A stretch of DNA of 5,210 nt from Chloroflexota bacterium (GTDB taxonomy: Bacteria > Chloroflexota > Dehalococcoidia > UBA2979), in NCBI GenBank assembly GCA_947446155.1, contig CANFFZ010000128.1:1-5210 (forward strand), written 5' to 3'. Positions 1 to 5,210 of the stretch are shown here, piece after piece. Position 1 is the first letter of the stretch. Each line of letters opens with the position of its first letter. The position numbers and the translations under genes were made by a program. The notes under the pieces are model-generated. The model searched no databases. It had not been told where the DNA came from and worked only from the letters and a program-made list of their open reading frames with translations.

Positions 1-2
1 CC

Positions 3-677
3 CTGCTTCAGGTCGCTGACCAGTACCTCAAACACCTTCGCTCACGCGAGCAGATCGATATCGGCTTGCTCGCGGACTTCATCGCCATCGGCGCACGCCT
101 TCTCCTGCTGAAGTCACGCGCCCTGCTACCCCGCGATCCGGACGCTGTCGTCGACGACGACGAAGATCCCGCCGCTGACATCCGAGGCCTCGTCGAAGCG
201 CTGCGCGACTACCGCCGCTTCAAGGAGGCCGCGGAGTTCCTTCGCTCCCGTGATGGTGGCCACGGCACCTACCGCCGCGAGGTCGCGCCTCCGAAGGTGC
301 CGATGCCCACCGGCCTCGACACCGTCACGCTAGCCTCGCTGGTCGAGACCATCCGCGAGGTCATCGCGCGGCTGCCCGAAGAGGAGCCGGAGGGCGAGGT
401 CGCGCGCGAGCCGGTCCGCCTGCGTGACCGGATGACGCGCCTCTCCGAGCTGCTTGACCGGGACGGCCGCACCTCGTTCCGCCGCCTGATCGAGAACGCC
501 ACCTCCCGCACGATGGTGATCGTGGACTTCATGGCCGTGCTCGAACTGATCAAGCAGCGCTACCTCGCCGCGCAGCAGTCCGACGCGTTCGGTGACATCG
601 AGCTCGTGCGCCTCGATGGCGCCACCCTCGATGCGAGCGCCACCGCCGAGGCCTCTCAGGAGTTCACCGGTGACTAG
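3..677 (+). CDS. scpA: Segregation and condensation protein A (ScpA), 5' end truncated by the window
   Basis: ScpA is the kleisin subunit of the bacterial Smc-ScpAB condensin. It bridges the Smc heads, carries ScpB on its middle part, and acts in the cytoplasm on newly replicated chromosome. The frame is open from base 3, giving 224 visible residues up to the TAG at 675-677. The visible part begins LLQVADQYLKHL, and the family hallmark DFIAIGARLLLLKSRALLP follows at visible residues 25-43. An acidic linker (about 47-58), a helical stretch with DYRRFKEAAEFL, and a C-terminal winged-helix region (TMVIVDFMAVLELIKQ, then FGDIEL) complete the family pattern; the winged helix is the part that contacts the Smc head. 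By comparison with the Bacillus subtilis protein (about 250 residues), roughly 30-35 N-terminal residues are missing, including the FEGPLDLLL-type Smc-neck helix. The true start lies left of the window, and an in-frame TTG at 66 is not the start. The usual neighbour scpB does not follow; ribF does. Confidence 0.93.
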   Translation: MLQVADQYLKHLRSREQIDIGLLADFIAIGARLLLLKSRALLPRDPDAVVDDDEDPAADIRGLVEALRDYRRFKEAAEFLRSRDGGHGTYRREVAPPKVPMPTGLDTVTLASLVETIREVIARLPEEEPEGEVAREPVRLRDRMTRLSELLDRDGRTSFRRLIENATSRTMVIVDFMAVLELIKQRYLAAQQSDAFGDIELVRLDGATLDASATAEASQEFTGD

Positions 678-682
678 CCGGT

Positions 683-701
683 CCACCTCGATGGTGGGGG
701 G
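683..701 (+). promoter_or_regulatory. G-rich ribosome-binding region of ribF within a small inverted repeat
   Basis: A purine-rich run GGTGGGGGG at 693-701 lies 6 bases before the ribF ATG and is the only plausible Shine-Dalgarno region. Its first half, GGTGG (693-697), is complementary to CCACC (683-687), with a 5-base loop TCGAT between them, so a 5-bp hairpin could partly cover the ribosome-binding site. Pairing is short, and no known flavin (FMN) riboswitch core is present in this 30-base gap. The inverted repeat is seen; any regulatory role is inference. Confidence 0.35.
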
Positions 702-707
702 CGCCTG

Positions 708-1634
708 ATGCTGCTCGTCCGTGACGAACTGCAGCGCAGCGTCACGCCGGGCGAGCATGCCCTCTCGATCGGTGTGTTCGACGGCGTCCACGGCGGTCAC
801 CAGGCCCTCGTGAAGCGCATGCTCGACGAGGCCCAGGCCCGAGGGCTCACCGGCGGGGTTGTCACCTTCCACCCCCACCCACGCACCGTGATCCGTCCGG
901 ATCAGCCCTTCGACTACCTCGAATCACTCGAGCATCGCGTCGAACTGCTGCGCGCCTGCGGTGTCGACTTCGTCTCGGTGCTGCAGTTCACCTCAGAACT
1001 CCAGCAGGTGAGCGCGGAAGACTTCTGCCGTCTGCTTGTCGAGGAGGCCCGCGTCCGCCTCATCGTCGTCGGCGAGGACTTCCGCCTCGGGCGCGGCGGC
1101 GAGGGCACAGTCACACGCTTGGCGGAGATCGGGGAGGCCCAGGGCTTCGAGGTGCTGTCGGTGGGGCTCATCGACCATGGCGCCAACAGCACACCGATCT
1201 CCTCCACCCGCATCCGCACCGCGCTTGCCGCGGGTGAGATGGAGGACGTCCACGCGCTCCTCGGTCGCCCGTTCTCGCTGCGTGGCCCCGTCCTGCGAGG
1301 CGACCAGCGAGGCCGCACTATCGGCTTCCCCACGCTGAACGTCGATGTCAGCGCTGACCGAGCGCTTCCCCCGGACGGCGTCTACGTCACGCGCGCGTAC
1401 CTGCCCACGGGCATCTTCAACGCCGTCACCAACATCGGCACCCGCCCCACGTTCGACGGCACCACGCGTCGCGTGGAGACCCACGTCTTCGACTTCGAGG
1501 GCGACATGTACGGGCAGGTCGTCACCATCGAACTGCTCCACCGTCTCCGCGCCGAGCAGAAGTTCGACGGCGTCGATGCCCTCGTCTCACAGATCAAGGT
1601 GGACGCCGCGGCGGCGCGGGAGTGGCTGCGATGA
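708..1634 (+). CDS. ribF: Bifunctional riboflavin kinase / FMN adenylyltransferase (FAD synthetase) RibF
   Basis: This cytoplasmic enzyme phosphorylates riboflavin to FMN with ATP and then adenylylates FMN to FAD. The 308-residue length is normal for the bifunctional bacterial form. The N-terminal nucleotidyltransferase half shows GVFDGVHGGH at residues 22-31 (the HxGH-type ATP site), FHPHP at 54-58, GEDFRLGRGG at 122-131 and SSTRIR at 165-170. The C-terminal kinase half shows GPVLRGDQRGRTIGFPTLN at 193-211 (flavin and ATP binding), GVY at 224-226, NIGTRPTFDG at 242-251 and ETHVFDF at 257-263, whose glutamate fits the catalytic base. All signature motifs are intact, so both activities are expected. 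The ATG at 708 is preceded by a G-rich ribosome-binding region and sits 30 bases after the scpA stop. The 3' end overlaps the tyrS start as ATGA, which suggests translational coupling. I see no riboswitch. Confidence 0.96.
   Translation: MLLVRDELQRSVTPGEHALSIGVFDGVHGGHQALVKRMLDEAQARGLTGGVVTFHPHPRTVIRPDQPFDYLESLEHRVELLRACGVDFVSVLQFTSELQQVSAEDFCRLLVEEARVRLIVVGEDFRLGRGGEGTVTRLAEIGEAQGFEVLSVGLIDHGANSTPISSTRIRTALAAGEMEDVHALLGRPFSLRGPVLRGDQRGRTIGFPTLNVDVSADRALPPDGVYVTRAYLPTGIFNAVTNIGTRPTFDGTTRRVETHVFDFEGDMYGQVVTIELLHRLRAEQKFDGVDALVSQIKVDAAAAREWLR
1618..1622 (+). promoter_or_regulatory. Ribosome-binding site deciding the tyrS start
   Basis: GGGAG lies inside the last codons of ribF, 8 bases before the ATG at 1631. 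It favours that ATG over the in-frame GTG at 1622, which would overlap the site itself, and over the ATG at 1643. Confidence 0.5.
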
Positions 1635-2848
1635 CCCGCGCGATGGCCCCCGTGGACGAGCAGCTGCAGGTCCTCATGTCCGGTACCGAGTTCGGTGACG
1701 ACGCCACCCGCCGCACGATGGAACGTGACCTGCGCGCCCGCATCGAGGAAGACCGGCCGCTCCGCGTGTACGGCGGCTTCGACCCGACCAAGGTCGACCT
1801 GACGCTGGGGCATGCCGTCCCGATGCGGAAACTGCGCCAGTTCCAGGAGTTCGGCCACGAGGTCACGTTCCTCATCGGCAACTTCACGGCGCTCATCGGC
1901 GACCCCACCGGCCGGGACGCCACGCGCCCCGTGCTCACGCGCGAGCAGGTCGAGGAGAACGCGAAGACCTACACCGACCAGGCGTTCGTCATTCTCGACC
2001 GCGCGAAGACGAAGGTCGCGTTCAACGCCGAATGGTTGGACCGCCTCGGCTTTGCGGATGTCCTTCGGCTCACCGGCCAGTACACCATCGCCCAGTTCCT
2101 CCGCCGTGAGAACTTCGGCAAGCGCTACGACGAGGGCACCCCGATCCACGTCTCGGAGTTCCTCTACGCGATGCTCCAGTCGTACGACGCCTTCCACCTG
2201 CAGACGGACGTGCAGATCGGCGGTTCCGACCAGCTCTTCAACCTGATGGCGGGCCGCCAACTGCAGGAGGCCTGGGGCCAGCGCCCGCAGGTCTGCATCA
2301 CCCTGCCGATCCTCGTGGGCACCGATGGCCACCAGAAGATGTCGAAGTCGCTCGGCAACTACATCGGCCTCACCGAGACACCGAACGAGATGTTCGGCAA
2401 GGTGATGTCGATCCCCGACTCCGCGATGGTCAACTACTACACACTCGCCACGCCGCTGCGGCCCGCCGAGGTGGACACCGTCGCGCACGACCTCGAGGCC
2501 GGCACGCTCCGCCCGATGGACGCCAAGAAGCGCCTCGCCGAAGAGATCACTTCCGTCTTCCACGGCCGCCCCGCCGCCGAGGCCGCGCGCGAGTACTTCG
2601 AGTCCACCATCCAGCGACGCGAGCAGCCTGCCGAGATGCCCGAACATGCCGTCACCGGCGACACGGCGCTCGCCGCCGTCCTCGTCGCCGCTGGCCTCGC
2701 GGCGAGCAACGGCGAGGTGCGGCGGCTGGTGGCACAGGGCGCCCTCTCTGTGAACGGCGCGACGGCCACCGAGGCTGGCGCGATGGTTCGCGCGGGGGAT
2801 GAGATTCGAGTGGGGCGGCATCGATTCTTGCGACTGGTGCAGGCGTAG
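1631..2848 (+). CDS. tyrS: Tyrosyl-tRNA synthetase, bacterial subfamily 2
   Basis: This class I aminoacyl-tRNA synthetase activates tyrosine with ATP and charges tRNA-Tyr in the cytoplasm, normally as a homodimer. It is 405 residues from the chosen ATG, which overlaps the ribF stop (ATGA) and has GGGAG 8 bases upstream. The Rossmann catalytic domain carries VYGGFDPT (residues 46-53), the HIGH-equivalent TLGH at 58-61, RKLRQFQEFGH at 66-76 and the GDPTGR loop at 90-95. Tyrosine-pocket residues appear as Y179, Q183 and D186 in YAMLQSYD, followed by IGGSDQ. KMSKS is intact at 236-240, followed by LGNYIGLTE. Residues from about 346 form an S4-type RNA-binding domain (SNGEVRRLVAQGALSVNG). RKLRQFQ and GDPTGR match the Thermus-like subfamily 2 form rather than the Bacillus/E. 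coli TyrS form. The oddity is threonine at position 58, where the first HIGH histidine is expected; the second histidine (H61) is kept. The stop is TAG at 2846-2848. Confidence 0.96.
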   Translation: MTRAMAPVDEQLQVLMSGTEFGDDATRRTMERDLRARIEEDRPLRVYGGFDPTKVDLTLGHAVPMRKLRQFQEFGHEVTFLIGNFTALIGDPTGRDATRPVLTREQVEENAKTYTDQAFVILDRAKTKVAFNAEWLDRLGFADVLRLTGQYTIAQFLRRENFGKRYDEGTPIHVSEFLYAMLQSYDAFHLQTDVQIGGSDQLFNLMAGRQLQEAWGQRPQVCITLPILVGTDGHQKMSKSLGNYIGLTETPNEMFGKVMSIPDSAMVNYYTLATPLRPAEVDTVAHDLEAGTLRPMDAKKRLAEEITSVFHGRPAAEAAREYFESTIQRREQPAEMPEHAVTGDTALAAVLVAAGLAASNGEVRRLVAQGALSVNGATATEAGAMVRAGDEIRVGRHRFLRLVQA

Positions 2849-2868
2849 CGCAGGACGGCGACGCCTGC
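2839..2868 (+). terminator. Inverted repeat at the tyrS stop codon (possible attenuator or weak terminator)
   Basis: GCAGGCGT (2839-2846) is the exact reverse complement of ACGCCTGC (2861-2868), with a 14-base loop. The left arm covers the last tyrS codons and the first base of the stop. An alternative pairing, CGCAGG (2849-2854) with CCTGCG (2864-2869), uses the same right arm. No T-run follows, so this is not a canonical intrinsic terminator. It might reduce read-through into the next gene or protect the 3' end. Chance pairing in G+C-rich DNA is a real alternative. Confidence 0.25.
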
Positions 2869-2925
2869 GACCCTGGGGAGGGACCTCACTTGGCGCGGGG
2901 GAATGCGTCCAGGGAAGGCCGGGGG

Positions 2926-3378
2926 ATGATCGACGACGGCGTAGAACTCGACCTTGAAGCTGTGTGCCAAAATATCGCCGAGGCCGAGGTGGTCACCCTC
3001 TATTTCCCACTCCTCGGCCGCACCCTCCTCGTCGACGCACGCTGCGCACCTGACACTGGCACCCTCGTCCGCGTCGTCCCGATGGCACGCGACACCGGCG
3101 AGCGCCTGCGCTCCCTCAAACGTCTCCGCCCCACGCTCCCGCGTCCCGAGTCCATCACGATGATCCCGTGGCAGATGCGCGTCGGCAGCGTCGTCAGCAC
3201 CGGCGGCTGGGCCTGCCTGCTCCGCCGCATCGATGGCCAGCCAGCCGCCGAGGCCTGCCTGGAGCATCTGCGGATGCTCGAGCGCACTGAGCAACTCGAC
3301 GCGATCCTCGGGCGACGGTACGAGGCGTTGTGGACGCGCGTGGGCGCTCGCGAGGTGGCCGAAGAAGACGAGCGCTAG
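2926..3378 (+). CDS. Uncharacterised small soluble protein, about 150 residues
   Basis: I cannot assign a function. From the ATG at 2926 the product has 150 residues and no signal peptide, membrane segment, metal-binding cysteine cluster or familiar catalytic motif. A probable beta-rich core starts at residues 22-39 (VVTLYFPLLGRTLLVDAR) and continues with LVRVVPM at 47-53. A basic segment (ERLRSLKRLRPTLPRP, 59-74), SITMIPW at 76-82, and a helical C-terminal part (about 106-140) with an acidic tail follow. The hydrophobic/charged periodicity and the codon-like G/C pattern indicate a real gene. I have a vague recollection of similar proteins in Chloroflexota, which I could not verify. The start is uncertain: the ATG has GGGAAGG (2912-2918) 7 bases upstream, while an in-frame TTG at 2890, 12 codons earlier, has a stronger GGAGG (2877-2881) 8 bases upstream. 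The gene is probably the last of the scpA-ribF-tyrS unit and ends 4 bases from the recJ stop on the other strand. Confidence 0.75.
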   Translation: MIDDGVELDLEAVCQNIAEAEVVTLYFPLLGRTLLVDARCAPDTGTLVRVVPMARDTGERLRSLKRLRPTLPRPESITMIPWQMRVGSVVSTGGWACLLRRIDGQPAAEACLEHLRMLERTEQLDAILGRRYEALWTRVGAREVAEEDER

Positions 3379-3382
3379 GCCC

Positions 3383-5119
3383 TCAGGCCGTCCCGACGCC
3401 CTCGTCCGAGGCGGGACGGAGGTCAAGCACCTCCAACTGCAGGCGCGCCTCACTCCCGAACTGGTCCGAGCGGAACGTGTACACCACGTCGGCGTCCTCG
3501 CCAGCGGCGACCGCCGAGGTGGCCTGGCGGAACGCGATCGCCCGCCACGTCACGTTGCCCGCGCGCAGGGCCATCTGCAAGTGCGCGCCGTCGGCGCCCA
3601 CCATGCGGTTGTTCGCCACGCGCACACCGCGGGCGAGGAACACTGGCGCCGGGTTCCCGTTCCCGAACGGCCCGAGTAACCCCAGCCACTGCACCATCCG
3701 TCGGTCGACCTCAGTCAGCGGCAGTTCGGCGTCGATCTCCAGCGCCGAGATCATCGCGTCGGGGTCGAGGTGGCGCGCAGTGTCCTCGGTCAGTCGCGCG
3801 CGCATCTCCGGGATCCGCTCGGGCGCGATCGAGAAGCCGGCGGCAGCACGGTGCCCGCCGTAGCGCAGGAAGAGGTCGCTGTTCCGCTGCAGCAGCGCGG
3901 TCACATCGAACGCGGGGATCGAGCGGCAGGAGCCGCGCCCCTCGCCCCCCTCGATGCCGATGGCGATCGCTGGGCGGTGGAACTCCTCCGCCAGCCGCGC
4001 GGCCGCGAGGCCGATGATGCCCGAGGACATCTCGCTGGAGTCCACCACGATCAGCGGCGGCGGTGGATCGCCCGCAAGCGACCGTGCGAGTTCGACGGCC
4101 TGCGTCGTCGCGGTGCGGCGATCGTCGTTCAACCGCTCGATCTCCGCCGCGATCGTGCGCGCTTCCTCGATCGTTGGCGCCAGTAGCAGGTCGAGCGCGA
4201 TCCGCGCGTGCGCCATCCGCCCCGCGGCGTTGATCCGAGGCCCGATCACCCAGCCGATGCCTTCCGCGTCGATCAGCCGTGGCTCGATCCCCGCCACCTC
4301 GCACAGCGCGAGCAGCCCGGGCCGCGTCGTCGTGCGCAGCGCCTCGATACCGATGCGGAGCAGGTCGCGGCACTCCCCGAGCAGCGGCGCGAGGTCGCAC
4401 ACGGTGCCGAGGGCCACGAGAGCGCGATGCGGCGCCGGGTCGTACTGCTGCCCAAGGCGGTCGTACAGGTCGTGTACGACCTTGTACGCGACGCCCACCG
4501 CCGCCGGTTCCGAGCCGTATGAGTTCCCGTTCAACTTCGGGTTCACGATCGCGAGGGCGTCCGGCAGCACGTCGGGGATCGTGTGGTGGTCGATCACCAC
4601 CACGTCCATCCCCAGCCCGTTCGCCTCCGCCACCTCGGTCACCGCCGAGGTGCCGGTGTCCGCGGTGACGAGGAGCGTTGCGCCTTGGTCGGCGAGCCGG
4701 CGGATCGCGCGCACGTTCGGCCCGTAGCCCTCGGTGAACCGGTCCGGCAGGTATGGCATGGGCTTCGCGCCGAGGGCACGCAGGCCCTCGGTCAGCACCG
4801 CCGTCGCCGTCACCCCGTCCACGTCGTAGTCGCCGTACACCGCGACGGTCTCGCCGGTCCGGCATGCGCGCGCCAGCCGGTCGACGGCGACATCGAGGTT
4901 CGGCATGAGTTGGGGGTCGGTGAGGTCATGCGGGGTGCCGAGGAACCGTCGCGCCGTCTCGGTGGTGGTGACGCCTCGGCGGGCGAGCAGCAGGCGCATC
5001 AGCGGCGGCAGCCCCGCCCCCGCGTCCGCGAACCCGGCGAGGTCAGGCGCAGCGTCAAGGCGCCAGCGACCACCCGAGCCGGTCAGGATGCGCGCGCGTG
5101 CCGCCTCCGGGGCGACCAC
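3383..5119 (-). CDS. recJ: Single-stranded-DNA-specific exonuclease RecJ
   Basis: RecJ is a DHH-family, metal-dependent 5'-3' exonuclease on single-stranded DNA, used in RecFOR recombination, mismatch and base-excision repair. The 578-residue length equals the usual size. The DHH domain carries YGDYDVDG at residues 95-102 (metal ligands D97, D99, D101), PDRFTEGYG at 125-133, TADTGTSA at 152-159 (D154), VVIDHH at 174-179, VCDLAPLLGECR at 240-251 (D242) and GPRINAAGRM at 293-302. The DHHA1 part shows SSGIIGLAAARL at about 365-376, GSCRSIPAFD at 396-405 and YGGHRAAAGFSI at 420-431. The C-terminal OB-like domain (about 455-570) includes LLGPFGNGNPAPVF. Every catalytic aspartate/histidine is kept, so the enzyme should be active. 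The start is GTG at 5119, with GAGGG (5127-5131) 7 bases upstream on the minus strand, inside the last fabF codons. The fabF stop is 3 bases before the start, so the two are probably co-transcribed and translationally coupled. The gene converges on the small + strand gene with a 4-base gap. Confidence 0.96.
   Translation of the reverse strand: MVAPEAARARILTGSGGRWRLDAAPDLAGFADAGAGLPPLMRLLLARRGVTTTETARRFLGTPHDLTDPQLMPNLDVAVDRLARACRTGETVAVYGDYDVDGVTATAVLTEGLRALGAKPMPYLPDRFTEGYGPNVRAIRRLADQGATLLVTADTGTSAVTEVAEANGLGMDVVVIDHHTIPDVLPDALAIVNPKLNGNSYGSEPAAVGVAYKVVHDLYDRLGQQYDPAPHRALVALGTVCDLAPLLGECRDLLRIGIEALRTTTRPGLLALCEVAGIEPRLIDAEGIGWVIGPRINAAGRMAHARIALDLLLAPTIEEARTIAAEIERLNDDRRTATTQAVELARSLAGDPPPPLIVVDSSEMSSGIIGLAAARLAEEFHRPAIAIGIEGGEGRGSCRSIPAFDVTALLQRNSDLFLRYGGHRAAAGFSIAPERIPEMRARLTEDTARHLDPDAMISALEIDAELPLTEVDRRMVQWLGLLGPFGNGNPAPVFLARGVRVANNRMVGADGAHLQMALRAGNVTWRAIAFRQATSAVAAGEDADVVYTFRSDQFGSEARLQLEVLDLRPASDEGVGTA
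3388..3419. terminator. GC-rich hairpin at the convergent gene ends (candidate bidirectional terminator)
   Basis: CCGTCCCG (3388-3395) is the exact reverse complement of CGGGACGG (3412-3419). Inside it, CCTC (3400-3403) can pair with GAGG (3408-3411) around a GTCC loop and stack on the outer stem, leaving ACGC as a bulge. It starts 10 bases after the stop of the + strand gene and lies within the last codons of recJ on the - strand (the variable tail ASDEGVGTA), so it could serve both transcripts. No T-run follows on either side, so an intrinsic terminator of textbook form is not shown. mRNA 3'-end protection or factor-assisted termination are alternatives. Confidence 0.4.
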
Positions 5120-5122
5120 CGG

Positions 5123-5209
5123 CTAGCCCTCGTAACGGTTGAAGATCAGGCAGGAGTTGTGGCCGCCGAAGCCGAGCGAGTTCGACATCGCGTACTTCAG
5201 CGCGAGGTC
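5123..5209 (-). CDS. fabF: 3-oxoacyl-[acyl-carrier-protein] synthase II (FabF), C-terminal end only
   Basis: Only the last 28 codons and the TAG (complement of 5123-5125) are inside the window; the rest of a protein of about 410 residues lies to the right. The visible peptide begins DLALKYAMSN, continues with SLGFGGHNSCLIF and ends NRYEG. SNSxGFGGHN followed by a hydrophobic strand is the hallmark C-terminus of KAS I/II condensing enzymes, where the GFGG loop carries the gating phenylalanine near the active site. The enzyme extends acyl-ACP chains with malonyl-ACP in type II fatty-acid synthesis. FabB-like or polyketide ketosynthases share this loop, so fabF rather than a relative is likely but not certain. 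The active-site Cys and both His residues are out of view. Its final codons double as the ribosome-binding site of recJ. Confidence 0.85.
   Translation of the reverse strand, partial: DLALKYAMSNSLGFGGHNSCLIFNRYEG
5127..5131 (-). promoter_or_regulatory. Ribosome-binding site of recJ inside the fabF 3' end
   Basis: Read on the minus strand, GAGGG is followed by 7 bases (containing the fabF TAG) and then the GTG start of recJ. This spacing supports the GTG at 5119 as the start and suggests that ribosomes finishing fabF can restart on recJ. Confidence 0.5.
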
Positions 5210-5210
5210 G

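Noticed and set aside
152..176. Run of Asp/Glu codons in scpA (GTCGTCGACGACGACG-like) considered as a trinucleotide repeat
   Set aside because: The acidic linker after the LLP motif is normal in ScpA proteins, and the repeat is short and imperfect.
678..707. Possible FMN riboswitch before ribF
   Set aside because: The gap is only 30 bases, far too short for the FMN aptamer, and none of its conserved helices are visible.
330..878. Minus-strand open frame spanning the scpA-ribF junction
   Set aside because: It overlaps two well-supported plus-strand genes and has no recognisable domain; it is a composition artefact.
1382..2821. Open frame of about 479 codons on the minus strand, opposite ribF and tyrS
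   Set aside because: It lies antisense to two clearly recognised genes. Its translation is rich in Arg, Gly, Val and His without any domain pattern, as expected for a shadow frame in G+C-rich DNA.
3378..3389. GGCC-CTCA-GGCC mini-hairpin at the two stop codons
   Set aside because: The stem is only 4 bp and shares bases with the much stronger 3388-3419 hairpin. It is likely chance in G+C-rich sequence.
3838..3866. Possible alteration of the recJ GGH motif (YGGHRAAAG)
   Set aside because: It matches the usual GGHxxAAG pattern of the DHHA1 domain, so the variation is ordinary.
3954..4727. Open frame of about 257 codons on the plus strand opposite recJ
   Set aside because: Its Ser/Arg/Ala-rich translation has no recognisable motif and it has no ribosome-binding site. 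It is the antisense shadow of recJ.
3711..4865. Open frame of about 384 codons on the minus strand within recJ
   Set aside because: It is a frame-shifted reading of recJ on the same strand, very Arg-rich and low in complexity. The recJ frame carries all family motifs without interruption.

Overview
This window is an ordinary stretch of housekeeping genes from a G+C-rich bacterium (roughly two thirds G+C by eye, not counted). Coding density is close to total, and the longest stretch without a gene is under 80 bases. I see no RNA gene, mobile element, CRISPR array, phage gene, toxin-antitoxin pair or defence system, and no hidden novel system. The combination of a subfamily-2 TyrRS, an scpA-ribF-tyrS gene order and a small uncharacterised protein fits my recollection of Chloroflexota (Dehalococcoidia/Thermomicrobia-like, possibly an environmental lineage). 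That placement is inference only; no marker in the window proves it.

Layout. On the + strand, from the left edge: the 3' part of scpA (chromosome segregation, N-terminus cut off by the window); ribF (FMN/FAD synthesis) after a 30-base gap; tyrS (tyrosyl-tRNA synthetase), which overlaps ribF by an ATGA stop/start; and, after a gap of about 77 bases, a small unrecognised protein of about 150 residues. On the - strand, from the right edge: the last 28 codons of fabF (fatty-acid elongation), then the complete single-strand exonuclease gene recJ, which starts 3 bases after the fabF stop. The two gene strings converge at about 3380 with only 4 bases between the stop codons. A GC-rich hairpin lying in the last codons of recJ is the best candidate for a shared transcription end.

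The + strand genes look like one transcription unit joining chromosome condensation, flavin cofactor synthesis and translation. The - strand pair joins lipid synthesis and DNA repair. These are co-expression groups of growth-related genes, not steps of one pathway. No promoter is recognisable; the promoters of both units probably lie outside the window.

Points that deserve a second look: the TyrRS ATP-binding HIGH motif reads TLGH, with its first histidine replaced by threonine; an uncharacterised protein has a strikingly ordered core; small hairpins sit at the ribF ribosome-binding site and at the tyrS stop; and the two convergent genes share an end structure. All of these are modest.
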